From NCBI RefSeq assembly GCF_934630525.1, contig NZ_CAKTVX010000002.1, positions 124,001-188,000 of the forward strand: 64,000 nucleotides of DNA, in the 5' to 3' direction. Positions 25,749 to 36,343 of the stretch are shown piece by piece. Position 1 is the stretch's first letter, and every line of letters starts with the position of its first letter. The notes under the pieces are model-generated. The model was not told where the DNA came from. It saw nothing but the letters and a program-made list of their open reading frames with translations, and did not search any database. The stretch comes from an uncultured Slackia sp. (GTDB taxonomy: Bacteria > Actinomycetota > Coriobacteriia > Coriobacteriales > Eggerthellaceae). A program made the translations under genes and the position numbers.

Positions 25749-27653
25749 ATGGAACTTTCACGCCGTAATTTCTTGAAGGGCACCGGCGCTCTTGCGGGCA
25801 TTTCCGCGATGGGCGCAATTGGACTGGGCTGCTCGCCCGCGGCAAAAGAGGGCACCGAGGCGAAGGGCGGCAAGGCCGAAGCGCCGAAGACGCCGGCAGA
25901 AACCACGCCCACCGCGCTGAAAGAAGCGACCGACGGCAAGTTCACCGCCAAGGCCATGGGCCACGAGAACTACATCTACGTCGAAGCCACCATGGCGGGC
26001 GGCGCCATCGCGAACCTGCGCGTGCTTACCCACGACGAGACCGTTGGCGTTGGCAGCCTTGCGACCGAGATGTGGCCTGCCAAGGTCGTCGAGACCCAGA
26101 ACCTCGACGTTGATGCCATTTCTGGCGCAACCACGACGTGCACCGCTATCAAGAACGCCGCCATCGAGGCCATCTCCAATTCCGGCGCCGATGTCTCGCA
26201 GTTCCAGAAGGGCGCTCAGGCTCCCGAAAAGGGGGAAGACCAGACCATCGACACCGACGTCGTGATTATGGGCGCAGGCACCGCAGGCCTCACCGCCGCG
26301 ACCCGCTTGCTCGAGAAAGGCTTCAAAGTCACCCTTTTCGAGAAGCAGGACATCCCCGGCGGCTCTATGTCCATGACGTATTCCGGCCTCGCCTGCGCCG
26401 GCAGCCAGCTGCAGAAGAACTACTCGCTCGGCCGCTTCGACTCCAGCCCGTTCTTCGACAAGGACGCCATGCTCGGCGTGCTCAAGGGCCTCGTTATTCC
26501 CGAAAACGACCGCTTCGACGGCGCCATGCCTTATGACGACGCTCTGTACACCACCTCGCCCGCCTTGGTCGACTGGCTGCACGAAATTGGCGTCGGCTTC
26601 TACAGCATGGGCGTGAACAAGGCCTATGGCGTGACCCCGTACCTGGCTCCCGGTTGCTATGAGGGCGGCTGCGGCTACGCGATGCAGTACCTCGTCGACC
26701 GCATTGGGGCCTTGGGCGGAACCATTATCTATGGCGCGAAGGTGACCGACATCACCATGACCGACGGCCGCGCTACGGGCCTTGTCGCCGAGGGCAAGGG
26801 TGGCGAAGTCTACACCGCCACCGCCAAGGCCGTGCTTCTGGCATCGGGCGGCTTCGGCGCCAACCAGGAAATGGTCGACGAATACTACCCGCAGTACAAG
26901 GGTCGTTCGTTCAACTGCTGCCCCGCTTCCACGGGCGACGGCATTGTGCTCGGCCAGAAGGTCGGCGCAGGCATCGAGTGCATGGGCCGCGAGCTTGGCG
27001 CTTACATGTCTACGACTGCACAAGCCGGCAGCCGCATGGAGATCGCCTTCATGTATCAGACCACGCCGGGCATCATGGTGAACGCGTCGGGCGACCAGTT
27101 CGGCAACGTGATGAGCGCGAACCACTACGTCATTGGCCGCGCCCTGTGCGACGACGCCAACGGCGGCAAGTTCTTCTGGATCACCGACGAGTCGGGCGCC
27201 GTCACTACCATGAACAACCTCACCTATGCGTTCGACACCTACAAGGCTGTCTTCGAGCGCGGCGATATGGTTCACTATGCGTCCGTCGAGGAAGCCGCCG
27301 AGGCTTTGGGCCTGTCCAACCTGCAGCAGACCCTCGACACCCATAACGCCCATGCTCTCGCAGGCGAGGAAGACGAGTTCAAGCGCAAGAAGCTCCCCTA
27401 CATCGACACGCATGACGGCGTGTGGGTCTGCGGAATTGAGCCCACGTTCTACCTCACCACGGGCGGCTTGGCCATCGACACCTCCGCGCATGTTCTTACC
27501 GACGACGGCAGCACCATCGCGGGCCTCTATGCCGCAGGCGACGTGTGCGGCTCCGTCGAGGAGAAGGACGGCAAGCAGTACGGCATGGGCTTCGATGCGG
27601 CCATGAACTATGGCTACATCATGGCCGAGACCGTGGCTTCGGAAATCGCCTAA
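25749..27653 (+). CDS. Tat-exported FMN/FAD flavoprotein reductase (fumarate-reductase-like)
   Basis: 634-aa exported reductase. The Tat signal SRRNFLKGTGALAG is followed by a hydrophobic stretch and a Cys (GLGCSP) that may be lipidated. Residues about 60-145 form an FMN-binding domain with DAISGATTT, where Thr128 would be covalently flavinylated. An FAD Rossmann domain follows (VVIMGAGTAGLTAATRLLEKG, about 171-191) and the rest matches the flavocytochrome c / fumarate reductase fold, ending GLYAAGDVCGSVEEKDGKQY. The HGxNRLGG arginine loop of true fumarate reductases is replaced, so the substrate is likely different. AAGGAGG lies upstream of the ATG. Such enzymes serve anaerobic respiration of organic acceptors in this group. 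Confidence 0.9.
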   Translation: MELSRRNFLKGTGALAGISAMGAIGLGCSPAAKEGTEAKGGKAEAPKTPAETTPTALKEATDGKFTAKAMGHENYIYVEATMAGGAIANLRVLTHDETVGVGSLATEMWPAKVVETQNLDVDAISGATTTCTAIKNAAIEAISNSGADVSQFQKGAQAPEKGEDQTIDTDVVIMGAGTAGLTAATRLLEKGFKVTLFEKQDIPGGSMSMTYSGLACAGSQLQKNYSLGRFDSSPFFDKDAMLGVLKGLVIPENDRFDGAMPYDDALYTTSPALVDWLHEIGVGFYSMGVNKAYGVTPYLAPGCYEGGCGYAMQYLVDRIGALGGTIIYGAKVTDITMTDGRATGLVAEGKGGEVYTATAKAVLLASGGFGANQEMVDEYYPQYKGRSFNCCPASTGDGIVLGQKVGAGIECMGRELGAYMSTTAQAGSRMEIAFMYQTTPGIMVNASGDQFGNVMSANHYVIGRALCDDANGGKFFWITDESGAVTTMNNLTYAFDTYKAVFERGDMVHYASVEEAAEALGLSNLQQTLDTHNAHALAGEEDEFKRKKLPYIDTHDGVWVCGIEPTFYLTTGGLAIDTSAHVLTDDGSTIAGLYAAGDVCGSVEEKDGKQYGMGFDAAMNYGYIMAETVASEIA

Positions 27654-27709
27654 CTCTCTCTTTCAGCCCCTCCATTCCTTGGGAAGCCCCTCGATTGCTT
27701 CCCAAACCC

Positions 27710-27741
27710 AAAAAGCCGACCCATCTTGGGTCGGCTTTTTT
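27710..27741. terminator. Terminator after the flavoprotein reductase
   Basis: Perfect 14-bp stem AAAAAGCCGACCCA / TGGGTCGGCTTTTT with a 3-nt loop, T-rich on the plus strand and A-flanked, so it can act in both directions. Confidence 0.92.
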
Positions 27742-27761
27742 GCTGGCAACGAGCTGCCAGC

Positions 27762-27794
27762 AACCTGTTAAATGCTCGTAGCACCTAGCAGGTT
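27762..27794. repeat. Palindromic intergenic repeat, copy 3
   Basis: Left arm is identical to copy 1 (AACCTGTTAAATGCT). The right arm AGCACCTAGCAGGTT has three transitions, giving one wobble and two mismatches on one strand and the reverse on the other. It lies 20 nt after a complete terminator and before the recO stop. Confidence 0.8.
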
Positions 27795-27830
27795 TCAACG
27801 GGATTCGGGGACGCACATGGGAAGCGTCCC

Positions 27831-28601
27831 TTAAAACAAACCGCAGGTGAAAAGGAATTCCAGGCTCTTCAGCTTGCTGCCGACATGCTCGCGCACCCAC
27901 GCCTGGCACAAATGGAGAATCTCGAAGGAAATATGGCGCGGCACCTCACGTTGCGCAATGTCGTCAAACGTCGACATCATGAGCCAGTGGGCCCACGAAA
28001 GCACGTCGCTTCCCACTTGCACGGTATCGGAAAACATGAGGCAATCACGGCACACGGCGCCGCCTTCCGCGGGCGAAAATGCAACCTGCACGCGAGAATC
28101 GTCTCTCGCGAGCGGACGCCCACACATCACACACCGATTCAGACTCGGACGAAAGCCCGAAAACGCAAACGCCTTCAGCATGAATGCCGCGCACACCGCG
28201 AGCGCGCCTGTCGCATCGGTCGATTCCGCATGCTCGAGTGCAGACGTGCTTAGGTCATATAGGCGGGGCGATTCCAATTCGGGCTGCGTCAGCCGCGTGA
28301 GCAAATCGACGATAGGGGCAGCGGCGGCCGCATGCTCCATGTCTTCCCGCACGCCAATATGAGCGTTGAGCAGCTTGGCCTCTTTCACGATATCGAGGCT
28401 TTTGCCGCATACGAGCAGCAAGTCGACTTCCGAAAAAATCTCGAGACGCGAGGCAAACGATGAGTTCGGCTTGCGCGCGCCTTTCGCGACCGCGCGAACC
28501 TGACGGCCGTCTTGAGCCAGAAGGGTGACGATCAAATCGGTTTCACCGAGTTTCGTTTTGCGCAGCACCAACGCCTGAAGCGAATACGTATCTGCCGGCA
28601 T
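27831..28601 (-). CDS. recO: DNA repair protein RecO
   Basis: 256-aa recombination mediator that helps RecR load RecA on SSB-coated DNA. The N-terminal OB-fold begins YSLQALVLRKTKLGETDLIV. A zinc-binding module near the C-terminal half has CVMCGRPL and then GGAVCRDC. The start was set at MPADTY (28601) with AAGGGGAG upstream. It lies downstream of thrS after a terminator, on the same strand. The length is normal. Confidence 0.93.
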   Translation of the reverse strand: MPADTYSLQALVLRKTKLGETDLIVTLLAQDGRQVRAVAKGARKPNSSFASRLEIFSEVDLLLVCGKSLDIVKEAKLLNAHIGVREDMEHAAAAAPIVDLLTRLTQPELESPRLYDLSTSALEHAESTDATGALAVCAAFMLKAFAFSGFRPSLNRCVMCGRPLARDDSRVQVAFSPAEGGAVCRDCLMFSDTVQVGSDVLSWAHWLMMSTFDDIAQREVPRHISFEILHLCQAWVREHVGSKLKSLEFLFTCGLF

Positions 28602-28621
28602 GGCCCACTCCCCTTCCAAAC

Positions 28622-28650
28622 AAAAAAGCCGCCTTCAAAAGACGGCTTTC
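28622..28650 (-). terminator. Terminator of thrS
   Basis: Stem AAAGCCGCCTT / AAGACGGCTTT (one G-U on the minus strand), followed by TTTTTTG on the minus strand, 80 nt after the thrS stop. Confidence 0.85.
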
Positions 28651-28731
28651 ATTGTATATCAGCGCAGCTTCACGCGAACGTCAGCCCCATATTCCGGGCG
28701 CCGCGGCGCGAAAACATCGCAGAACTCGAAC

Positions 28732-30492
<1,761 letters not shown>

Positions 30493-30656
30493 AGGGCTAT
30501 CTCCTCTCGAATGCGAATACGCATACGTTACTGAAATCGAGTTCCAATTATAGGCACACGGCGCACAGGAACAAGCTGCGCCGCTCAGCATACAGAATGG
30601 CGACATGACGGCGGGATAACCGCCTCGCCCACCTGCGCGATTAAGGTCGCGACAAC

Positions 30657-30683
30657 AAGAAAAGCCGCGCGCAGGCGGCTTTA
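30657..30683 (-). terminator. Terminator after the zinc-ribbon membrane protein
   Basis: Stem AAAGCCGC / GCGGCTTT with a 6-nt loop and TTTTCTTG downstream on the minus strand. Confidence 0.75.
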
Positions 30684-30714
30684 CTTAAGGCAGGATTGCA
30701 AACCAGATCGGCGC

Positions 30715-31239
30715 TTACTGGCGCGGTGCCTGGCCATGGGCCCCGACATTCGCCTGGGGCACAGCCTGCCTCGGCGCGCCGGTAGTTCGACCGCTGCGAC
30801 GAGCGCCGACGCCGGGAAGCGGCGTTGCGCAGTACGGGCAAACGGTCCACGACGGATCGAGCGCATGACCGCACTTCTGGCACTGGTTCTTCAAACGCTG
30901 GTGGCAGTTCGGGCACAGCACGTAGTCGGCCTCGACCGGGTAACCGCAGTTGGCGCATTCGCCATACTGCATGAGCTGGCGCTGCTTCAGCGCGACCTCG
31001 AGCTCTTGCTCGTCGCGGTCGATTTGCAGCAGCGGCGGACGAAGCAGGCAATACGCAATGACGCCCAGAATGGGAATAAGCGCGACGATGGCCCAGATGT
31101 ACCACACCGTGCCGCGCTGGTAAGCATCGCGAACAACCCAAATAATAGAGAGCACGTAAACGGCCACGAGCATGACGATGCATACCGTGACAGCCATTTG
31201 CAGCTCAGGAGTCCAAAGCTGCGAGAGAATGTCGCTCAT
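30715..31239 (-). CDS. Membrane protein with double zinc ribbon
   Basis: 174-aa protein of unknown function. Two hydrophobic helices near the N-terminus (AVTVCIVMLVAVYVLSIIWV and WYIWAIVALIPILGVIAYCL) are followed by a charged coil. Two zinc-ribbon-like Cys pairs then occur: CANCGYP with CPNCHQ, and CQKCGHA with CPYCAT. The tail is Gly/Pro/Gln-rich. This is a common architecture for small actinobacterial membrane proteins. The start was set at MSDILSQ (31239) after AAAAGGATTTC. It lies between valS and thrS in the same direction, with terminators on both sides. Confidence 0.75.
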   Translation of the reverse strand: MSDILSQLWTPELQMAVTVCIVMLVAVYVLSIIWVVRDAYQRGTVWYIWAIVALIPILGVIAYCLLRPPLLQIDRDEQELEVALKQRQLMQYGECANCGYPVEADYVLCPNCHQRLKNQCQKCGHALDPSWTVCPYCATPLPGVGARRSGRTTGAPRQAVPQANVGAHGQAPRQ

Positions 31240-31285
31240 TGAGAAATCCTTTTCGTACATCAATACACTAGCCATGCATTGTAGC

Positions 31286-31322
31286 AAAGAAAGAAGCGCC
31301 CCGCATACCGCGAGGCGCTTCT
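31286..31322 (-). terminator. Terminator of valS
   Basis: Stem GAAGCGCCCCGC / GCGAGGCGCTTC with a short loop (one G-U) and TTTCTTT downstream on the minus strand. Confidence 0.85.
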
Positions 31323-31381
31323 CTATGCAATTTTGAAATTCGGCGGCACGCATGCTCGAAATTCGGCAGAAAGGCCCTCGC

Positions 31382-34063
31382 CTACAGCTCGGCGATCTGC
31401 TGGGCAACCAGCTCGAGCTTCGCGGCGAACTCGGCGCGCTTCGCCTTGTCCTTCTCGACGATTTCGGGCTTCGCCTTGGCAAGATAGCCCGGGTTGGAGA
31501 GCTTCTTGTCAAGCTTAGCGACGTCTTTCTCGAGCTTCTCGCGTTCCTTGGAAAGGCGAGCGTGCTCAGCCTCGAAATCAACGAGGCCCTCGAGGTGGCA
31601 GTAAACCTCGCAGCCAGAGACGAGCGTGGCGTTGGACGCCGCGGGCTTTTCGGCTTCGGCGGAAACCTCGGCCACGTTCACGCGTGCGAGCGACACGATA
31701 AGATCCTGCTGCTCGTTGATGGCGGAAACCACCTCGGCGGGCGCCTTCACCGTAATGGCGAGCTCCTGCTTCGGCGAGATGCCATAGCGCGCGCGAGTGG
31801 AGCGCACGGCAGAAACGACGCCGCATACCAGCTCGATCGCGCGTTCGGCTTCGGCATTCTTGAAGCGCGCAAGCGTTTCGGGCTCAGGCCAGGTGGCGAC
31901 CATAAGAGCTTCGGCGTCTTCGCCTTCCGCGTGAGGCAGCTGCTCCCACAGAGCCTCGGTCACAAACGGCATGGCCGGGTGCAGAAGGCGCAGGGCGGAA
32001 TCGAGCACGAACACGAGGTTGCGCTGCGTTTGCAGGCGGGCAGCCGGATCGGCGCCTTCGCGCAGGCTCGCCTTCGAGAACTCGATGTACCAGTCGCAGA
32101 ACTCGTTCCAGAAGAACGCGTGCAGGTCGCTGGCGACTTCACCGAACTTGTATTCGGAAATGCCCTGGGTCACGCGCTCGGAAAGGCCGGCCAAACGCGA
32201 CAGGATCCACGCATCGGCGGGCGTCGCGGCAACGGGCTCGCCCAGCGTGAAGCCCTCGAGGTTGCCGAGCACGAAGCGGCTCGCATTCCAGATCTTCGTG
32301 ACGAAAGCGCGCGCTTGCTCGGTGCGTGGCGAAGAAATGAGCTCGTGGGTTTCGGGGTCGATGTCGGCATCGAAGCGCACGTCCTGGTTGTTCGTAACCA
32401 GCGTGAGCAGGTTGAAGCGCATGGCATCGGCGCCGTATTTCGCGATGAGGTCCATAGGATCGACGCCGTTGCCCTTCGATTTGGACATGCGGCTGCCGTC
32501 TTTCGCCAAAATGGTGGCGTAAATCACGACGTCATGGAACGGAATCTCGCCCAAGAAGTACGTTGAGGACATGATCATGCGGGCAACCCACAGAGCGATG
32601 ATGTCGCGCGCGGTAACGAGCGCCGCCGTAGGATGATGGCCTTCGAGCTGCTCGGGGTGGTTCGGCCAACCCTGCGTGGCGAAAGTCCACAGCTGGCTCG
32701 AGAACCACGTGTCAAGCACGTCTTCGTCCTGATGCACATGATGGCCGCCGCATTTCGGGCACACGTCCACGTCTTCCATGCATGCGTCTTCCCAACCGCA
32801 ATCGGCGCAGTAGAACACCGGGATGCGATGACCCCACCACAGCTGGCGGGAAATGCACCAGTCTTTCAGGTTTTCCATCCAGGTGAGATAGGTCTGCGTC
32901 CAACGAGCCGGGTGGAACGTGACTTCGCCGCTCGTGACGGCCTCGGTCGCGGGGCCCTTCAGCTTATCGACGGCGACGAACCACTGCTCGGAAAGCCACG
33001 GCTCAAGAGCGCTCGGGCAACGGTAGCAATGCATCACGGAGTGATGATGGTCTTCCACATGATCGAGCAGGCCATGCTCCTCGAACCATGCGACAACGGC
33101 TTCGCGGCATTCCTCGCGGCTCATGCCGGTGAATTCGCCGTAGCCTTCAACCACGTGGGCGGTTTCGTCGAAGATATTGATTTTCTCGAGGTCGTGGCGC
33201 TCGCCCATCGCGAAGTCGTTCGGGTCGTGAGCCGGGGTGACCTTCACGAAGCCCGAGCCGAAATCGGCGTCGACATAGAAATCGCTGAAAATGGGGATCT
33301 CGCGGTCGACGATAGGCAGCTTGACCTTCGCGCCCACGAACTTATCTTTGTCGTGGTCTTTCGGGGACACCGCAACACCCGTATCGCCGAGCATGGTCTC
33401 GGGGCGCGTGGTAGCGACCACGATGTATTCCACGCCGTCGATGGGCTCGACAAGCGGGTAGCGAAGGTGCCACAAGTGGCCATCTTCTTCCTGGTATTCC
33501 GCTTCGTCGTCGGAAATGGCAGTACCGCAGGTGGGGCACCAGTTCACGATGCGCTTGCCGCGGTAGATAAGGCCGTCATGGTACCAATCGCAGAACACCT
33601 TGCGCACTGCGGTGGCATATTCGGGATCCATGGTGAAGTGCGGGTCGTCGAAATCGACCGAGCAACCCATGCGCTTGATTTGCTCAATGATGTGGCCGCC
33701 GTATTCGTGCGTCCAATCCCAGCAGGCGTCGATGAACTTCTCGCGGCCGAGCTCGCGACGGGAAATGCCCTGTGCGGCGAGCTTTTTGTCGACCTTCGTT
33801 TGCGTCGCGATGCCCGCATGGTCGGTGCCGAGAATCCAACGGGTCGATACGCCGCGCATGCGATTGAAGCGAATGATGGTGTCTTGGATGGTGTCGTCCA
33901 TGGCGTGGCCCATGTGCAGAACGCCGGTAACGTTCGGCGGCGGAATGGTGACCGTGCAGTCACCCACGCCCGGGCGGCGGGCGTAGTAGCCGCCGGTGAG
34001 CCATTTATCGAGAATGCGAGGCTCGAGCACCTCGGAGTCATAGTTCTTGGAAAGCTCTTCCAC
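31382..34063 (-). CDS. valS: Valyl-tRNA synthetase
   Basis: 893-aa class I synthetase. The HIGH motif reads HMGH (in PPPNVTGVLHMGHAMDD) and KMSKS reads SRMSKSKGNGVDP. The central CP1 editing domain that removes Thr-AMP/Thr-tRNA is present (VVATTRPETMLGDTGVAV). A zinc-like CADCGWEDACMEDVDVCPKC cluster lies before the second half of the core. The C-terminal 60 residues are a charged coiled coil (LSKEREKLEKDVAKLDKKL) that contacts the tRNA. It is downstream of clpX with 77 nt between. Confidence 0.98.
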   Translation of the reverse strand: MEELSKNYDSEVLEPRILDKWLTGGYYARRPGVGDCTVTIPPPNVTGVLHMGHAMDDTIQDTIIRFNRMRGVSTRWILGTDHAGIATQTKVDKKLAAQGISRRELGREKFIDACWDWTHEYGGHIIEQIKRMGCSVDFDDPHFTMDPEYATAVRKVFCDWYHDGLIYRGKRIVNWCPTCGTAISDDEAEYQEEDGHLWHLRYPLVEPIDGVEYIVVATTRPETMLGDTGVAVSPKDHDKDKFVGAKVKLPIVDREIPIFSDFYVDADFGSGFVKVTPAHDPNDFAMGERHDLEKINIFDETAHVVEGYGEFTGMSREECREAVVAWFEEHGLLDHVEDHHHSVMHCYRCPSALEPWLSEQWFVAVDKLKGPATEAVTSGEVTFHPARWTQTYLTWMENLKDWCISRQLWWGHRIPVFYCADCGWEDACMEDVDVCPKCGGHHVHQDEDVLDTWFSSQLWTFATQGWPNHPEQLEGHHPTAALVTARDIIALWVARMIMSSTYFLGEIPFHDVVIYATILAKDGSRMSKSKGNGVDPMDLIAKYGADAMRFNLLTLVTNNQDVRFDADIDPETHELISSPRTEQARAFVTKIWNASRFVLGNLEGFTLGEPVAATPADAWILSRLAGLSERVTQGISEYKFGEVASDLHAFFWNEFCDWYIEFSKASLREGADPAARLQTQRNLVFVLDSALRLLHPAMPFVTEALWEQLPHAEGEDAEALMVATWPEPETLARFKNAEAERAIELVCGVVSAVRSTRARYGISPKQELAITVKAPAEVVSAINEQQDLIVSLARVNVAEVSAEAEKPAASNATLVSGCEVYCHLEGLVDFEAEHARLSKEREKLEKDVAKLDKKLSNPGYLAKAKPEIVEKDKAKRAEFAAKLELVAQQIAEL

Positions 34064-34140
34064 TCTCTGCTCCCAACTTGTTTGTTTGTAAGGCGGAATA
34101 CTGAAACAGCCCGGCCGCGCGTGCGGCCAGGCCGTGGCAT

Positions 34141-35532
34141 TTATTCAGAGACGACAGCCGCGCCGGCCGCCTGCTCGATTTCGGGTTTCGTTTCGCCCTC
34201 GATATCGCTCGGGCGAATAACGACCCTCGTGGGTCCGGCGTGCTCAGGCAAATCGAACATCACGTCTTGCAGCACACGCTCGCAAATGGCGCGAAGGCCA
34301 CGCGCGCCCGTGCCATGCTCGACCGCCTCGTGCGCGATGGCGCGCAGGGCTTCGGGCATGAACACGAGTTCGGAGTTCTCGAACTCGAACATGCGCACAT
34401 ACTGCTTCACCAACGCGTTCTTCGGATCGGTGAGAATGTGCACCAGGTCGTCTTCGGTAAGCTCATCGAGCGAGCAAATCACCGGAATGCGGCCCACGAA
34501 TTCGGGAATCATGCCGAACTTGTTCAAGTCTTCAGGCAGCACCTTTTCGAGAAGCTCTGCTTCGGCGTGCTTTTTCGACTGCGGCACATCGCTCGTGAAG
34601 CCGATGCCCTTCTTGCCCACGCGCTGGCCAATGATGTCGGCCAACCCCACGAACGCGCCGCCCAGAATGAACAGGATGTTCGTGGTGTCGATATGAATGA
34701 GCTCCTGCTGCGGGTGCTTGCGGCCACCCTGCGGAGGCACGCTCGCCTCGGTACCCTCGACAATCTTGAGCAACGCCTGCTGAACGCCCTCGCCCGACAC
34801 GTCGCGCGTGATGGAGAGGTTTTCAGCCTTACGGGCGATCTTGTCGATCTCGTCGATATAGATGATGCCGATCTGCGCGCGCTCGATGTCGAAATCGGCC
34901 GCGGTAATGAGCTTCAGCAAAATATTCTCGACGTCTTCGCCCACGTAGCCCGCTTCGGTAAGCGTGGTGGCGTCGGCGATGGCGAACGGAACTTGCAGCG
35001 TGCGAGCGAGCGTTTGCGCGAGCAGCGTTTTGCCCGAACCCGTGGGGCCCAGAAGCATGATGTTGCTCTTAGCGAGCTCAACGTCGTCGTCATTCGACTC
35101 GGCGCCGAGGCTGATGCGCTTGTAGTGGTTGTATACGGCAACCGAAAGCGCACGCTTGGCAGCCTCCTGGCCAACGACATGCTGGCTCAGGCGATCGAAA
35201 AGCTCATGCGGCGTGGGCAGCGCGGCGAGAATCTCGGCCGCAGAAGGAGCGCCCTGCTCTTCGTCGTCAAACGGAGCCTGCGCAATGTGGCCTTCGTAGC
35301 CGTCGAAGTCGGCGTCGAACGAATCGGGCATATCGCCCTGGCCGGGATGGCGACCATTGAGGTAGCCGCCACGGGCAAGCACGTCGGTGCAATACAGAAT
35401 GCACTCGTCGCAAATGCACGTGCCATCGGGGCTTTGGATCATGCCAGCAACCTCATCGGCCGTTTTGCCGCAGAAGACGCAGCGCGCCTTTTTCGGGTCC
35501 ATGGTTTGAGAATCGGGATTCTTGGTCTGCAT
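34141..35532 (-). CDS. clpX: ATP-dependent Clp protease ATPase subunit ClpX
   Basis: 463-aa AAA+ unfoldase partner of ClpP. The N-terminal C4 zinc domain (CVFCGKTADEV ... CICDECILYC) recognises adaptors. Walker A is GPTGSGKTLLAQTLA, Walker B IGIIYIDEIDKI, and the pore loop YVGED. The ClpP-docking loop is seen as KKGIGFTSD. An acidic segment rich in Asp and Glu links the zinc domain to the AAA+ module. The start lies 6 nt after the clpP stop, so translation is coupled. This is the usual tig-clpP-clpX order. Confidence 0.98.
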   Translation of the reverse strand: MQTKNPDSQTMDPKKARCVFCGKTADEVAGMIQSPDGTCICDECILYCTDVLARGGYLNGRHPGQGDMPDSFDADFDGYEGHIAQAPFDDEEQGAPSAAEILAALPTPHELFDRLSQHVVGQEAAKRALSVAVYNHYKRISLGAESNDDDVELAKSNIMLLGPTGSGKTLLAQTLARTLQVPFAIADATTLTEAGYVGEDVENILLKLITAADFDIERAQIGIIYIDEIDKIARKAENLSITRDVSGEGVQQALLKIVEGTEASVPPQGGRKHPQQELIHIDTTNILFILGGAFVGLADIIGQRVGKKGIGFTSDVPQSKKHAEAELLEKVLPEDLNKFGMIPEFVGRIPVICSLDELTEDDLVHILTDPKNALVKQYVRMFEFENSELVFMPEALRAIAHEAVEHGTGARGLRAICERVLQDVMFDLPEHAGPTRVVIRPSDIEGETKPEIEQAAGAAVVSE

Positions 35533-35538
35533 AAGGCC

Positions 35539-36156
35539 TTATGCTTCCTTCTTCGGCATAGCGCGAGACGTGATGATATCGTCGACCAGGCCATATGCCT
35601 TCGATTCCTCAGCGGTGAGCCAGTGGTCGCGCTCGGAATCGGCATGGATGGTCTCGATGGATTGGCCGGTGTGCTTGGCGAGAATGCCTTCGAGGCGCTC
35701 GCGGCACTTGCGCATTTCTTTCGCAGCGATTTCGAAATCGGTCTGCTGCGTGCGGCTTTCGGCACCGCCCATGGGCTGATGGATCATGATTTGCGAATTC
35801 GGCGTGATGAAACGCTTGCCCGGAGTACCCGCAGCAGTGAGCACGGAGGCCATGGAAGCGGCCATGCCCATGCAAACGGTGGACACATCGCAGCGAATGA
35901 ACTGCATGGCATCGTAGATGGCCAGACCCGCGCTCACGCTGCCTCCCGGGGAGTTGATGTAGAGCGAGATATCTTTCTCGGGATCGGCGCTCTCGAGGTG
36001 CAGGAGCTGCGCGATAACGACGTTCGCGACGTCGTCGTCGATAGCGCTGCCCAAGAACACGATGCGGTCATTGAGCAGTCGAGAATAAATGTCATACGAG
36101 CGCTCGCCGCGCGGCGACTGCTCGATGACGTAAGGAATCGTATATCCGTTTTGCAT
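35539..36156 (-). CDS. clpP: ATP-dependent Clp protease proteolytic subunit
   Basis: 205-aa serine peptidase that forms the 14-mer chamber. The catalytic Ser is in CMGMAASMASVL, His in IMIHQPMGG and Asp in the following helix region. AAAGGGGCAGC precedes the ATG. It is between tig and clpX. Only one clpP is visible here; many actinobacteria have two, so a second may be elsewhere. Confidence 0.98.
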   Translation of the reverse strand: MQNGYTIPYVIEQSPRGERSYDIYSRLLNDRIVFLGSAIDDDVANVVIAQLLHLESADPEKDISLYINSPGGSVSAGLAIYDAMQFIRCDVSTVCMGMAASMASVLTAAGTPGKRFITPNSQIMIHQPMGGAESRTQQTDFEIAAKEMRKCRERLEGILAKHTGQSIETIHADSERDHWLTAEESKAYGLVDDIITSRAMPKKEA

Positions 36157-36204
36157 AAATGCTGCCCCTTTATTCTGTATCGAAGTCGAAGCAATAATAC
36201 AACC

Positions 36205-36237
36205 AAGGCTCGCTTCCGAAAACAGGAAGCGAGCCTT
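36205..36237. other. Perfect hairpin between tig and clpP
   Basis: 13-bp perfect stem AAGGCTCGCTTCC / GGAAGCGAGCCTT with a 7-nt loop in the tig-clpP gap. There is no T-run on the minus strand, so it may stabilise or process the mRNA rather than terminate it. Confidence 0.6.
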
Positions 36238-36343
36238 AAGGACTGTACCACGTTTATTGAGCGGACGAGCGATATCGCCGCCCTTGCAGCCAAGCCGTCA
36301 CGCGCACTCCACGGTTTGTTCGAGAAAACGCGCGGGATGGAAG

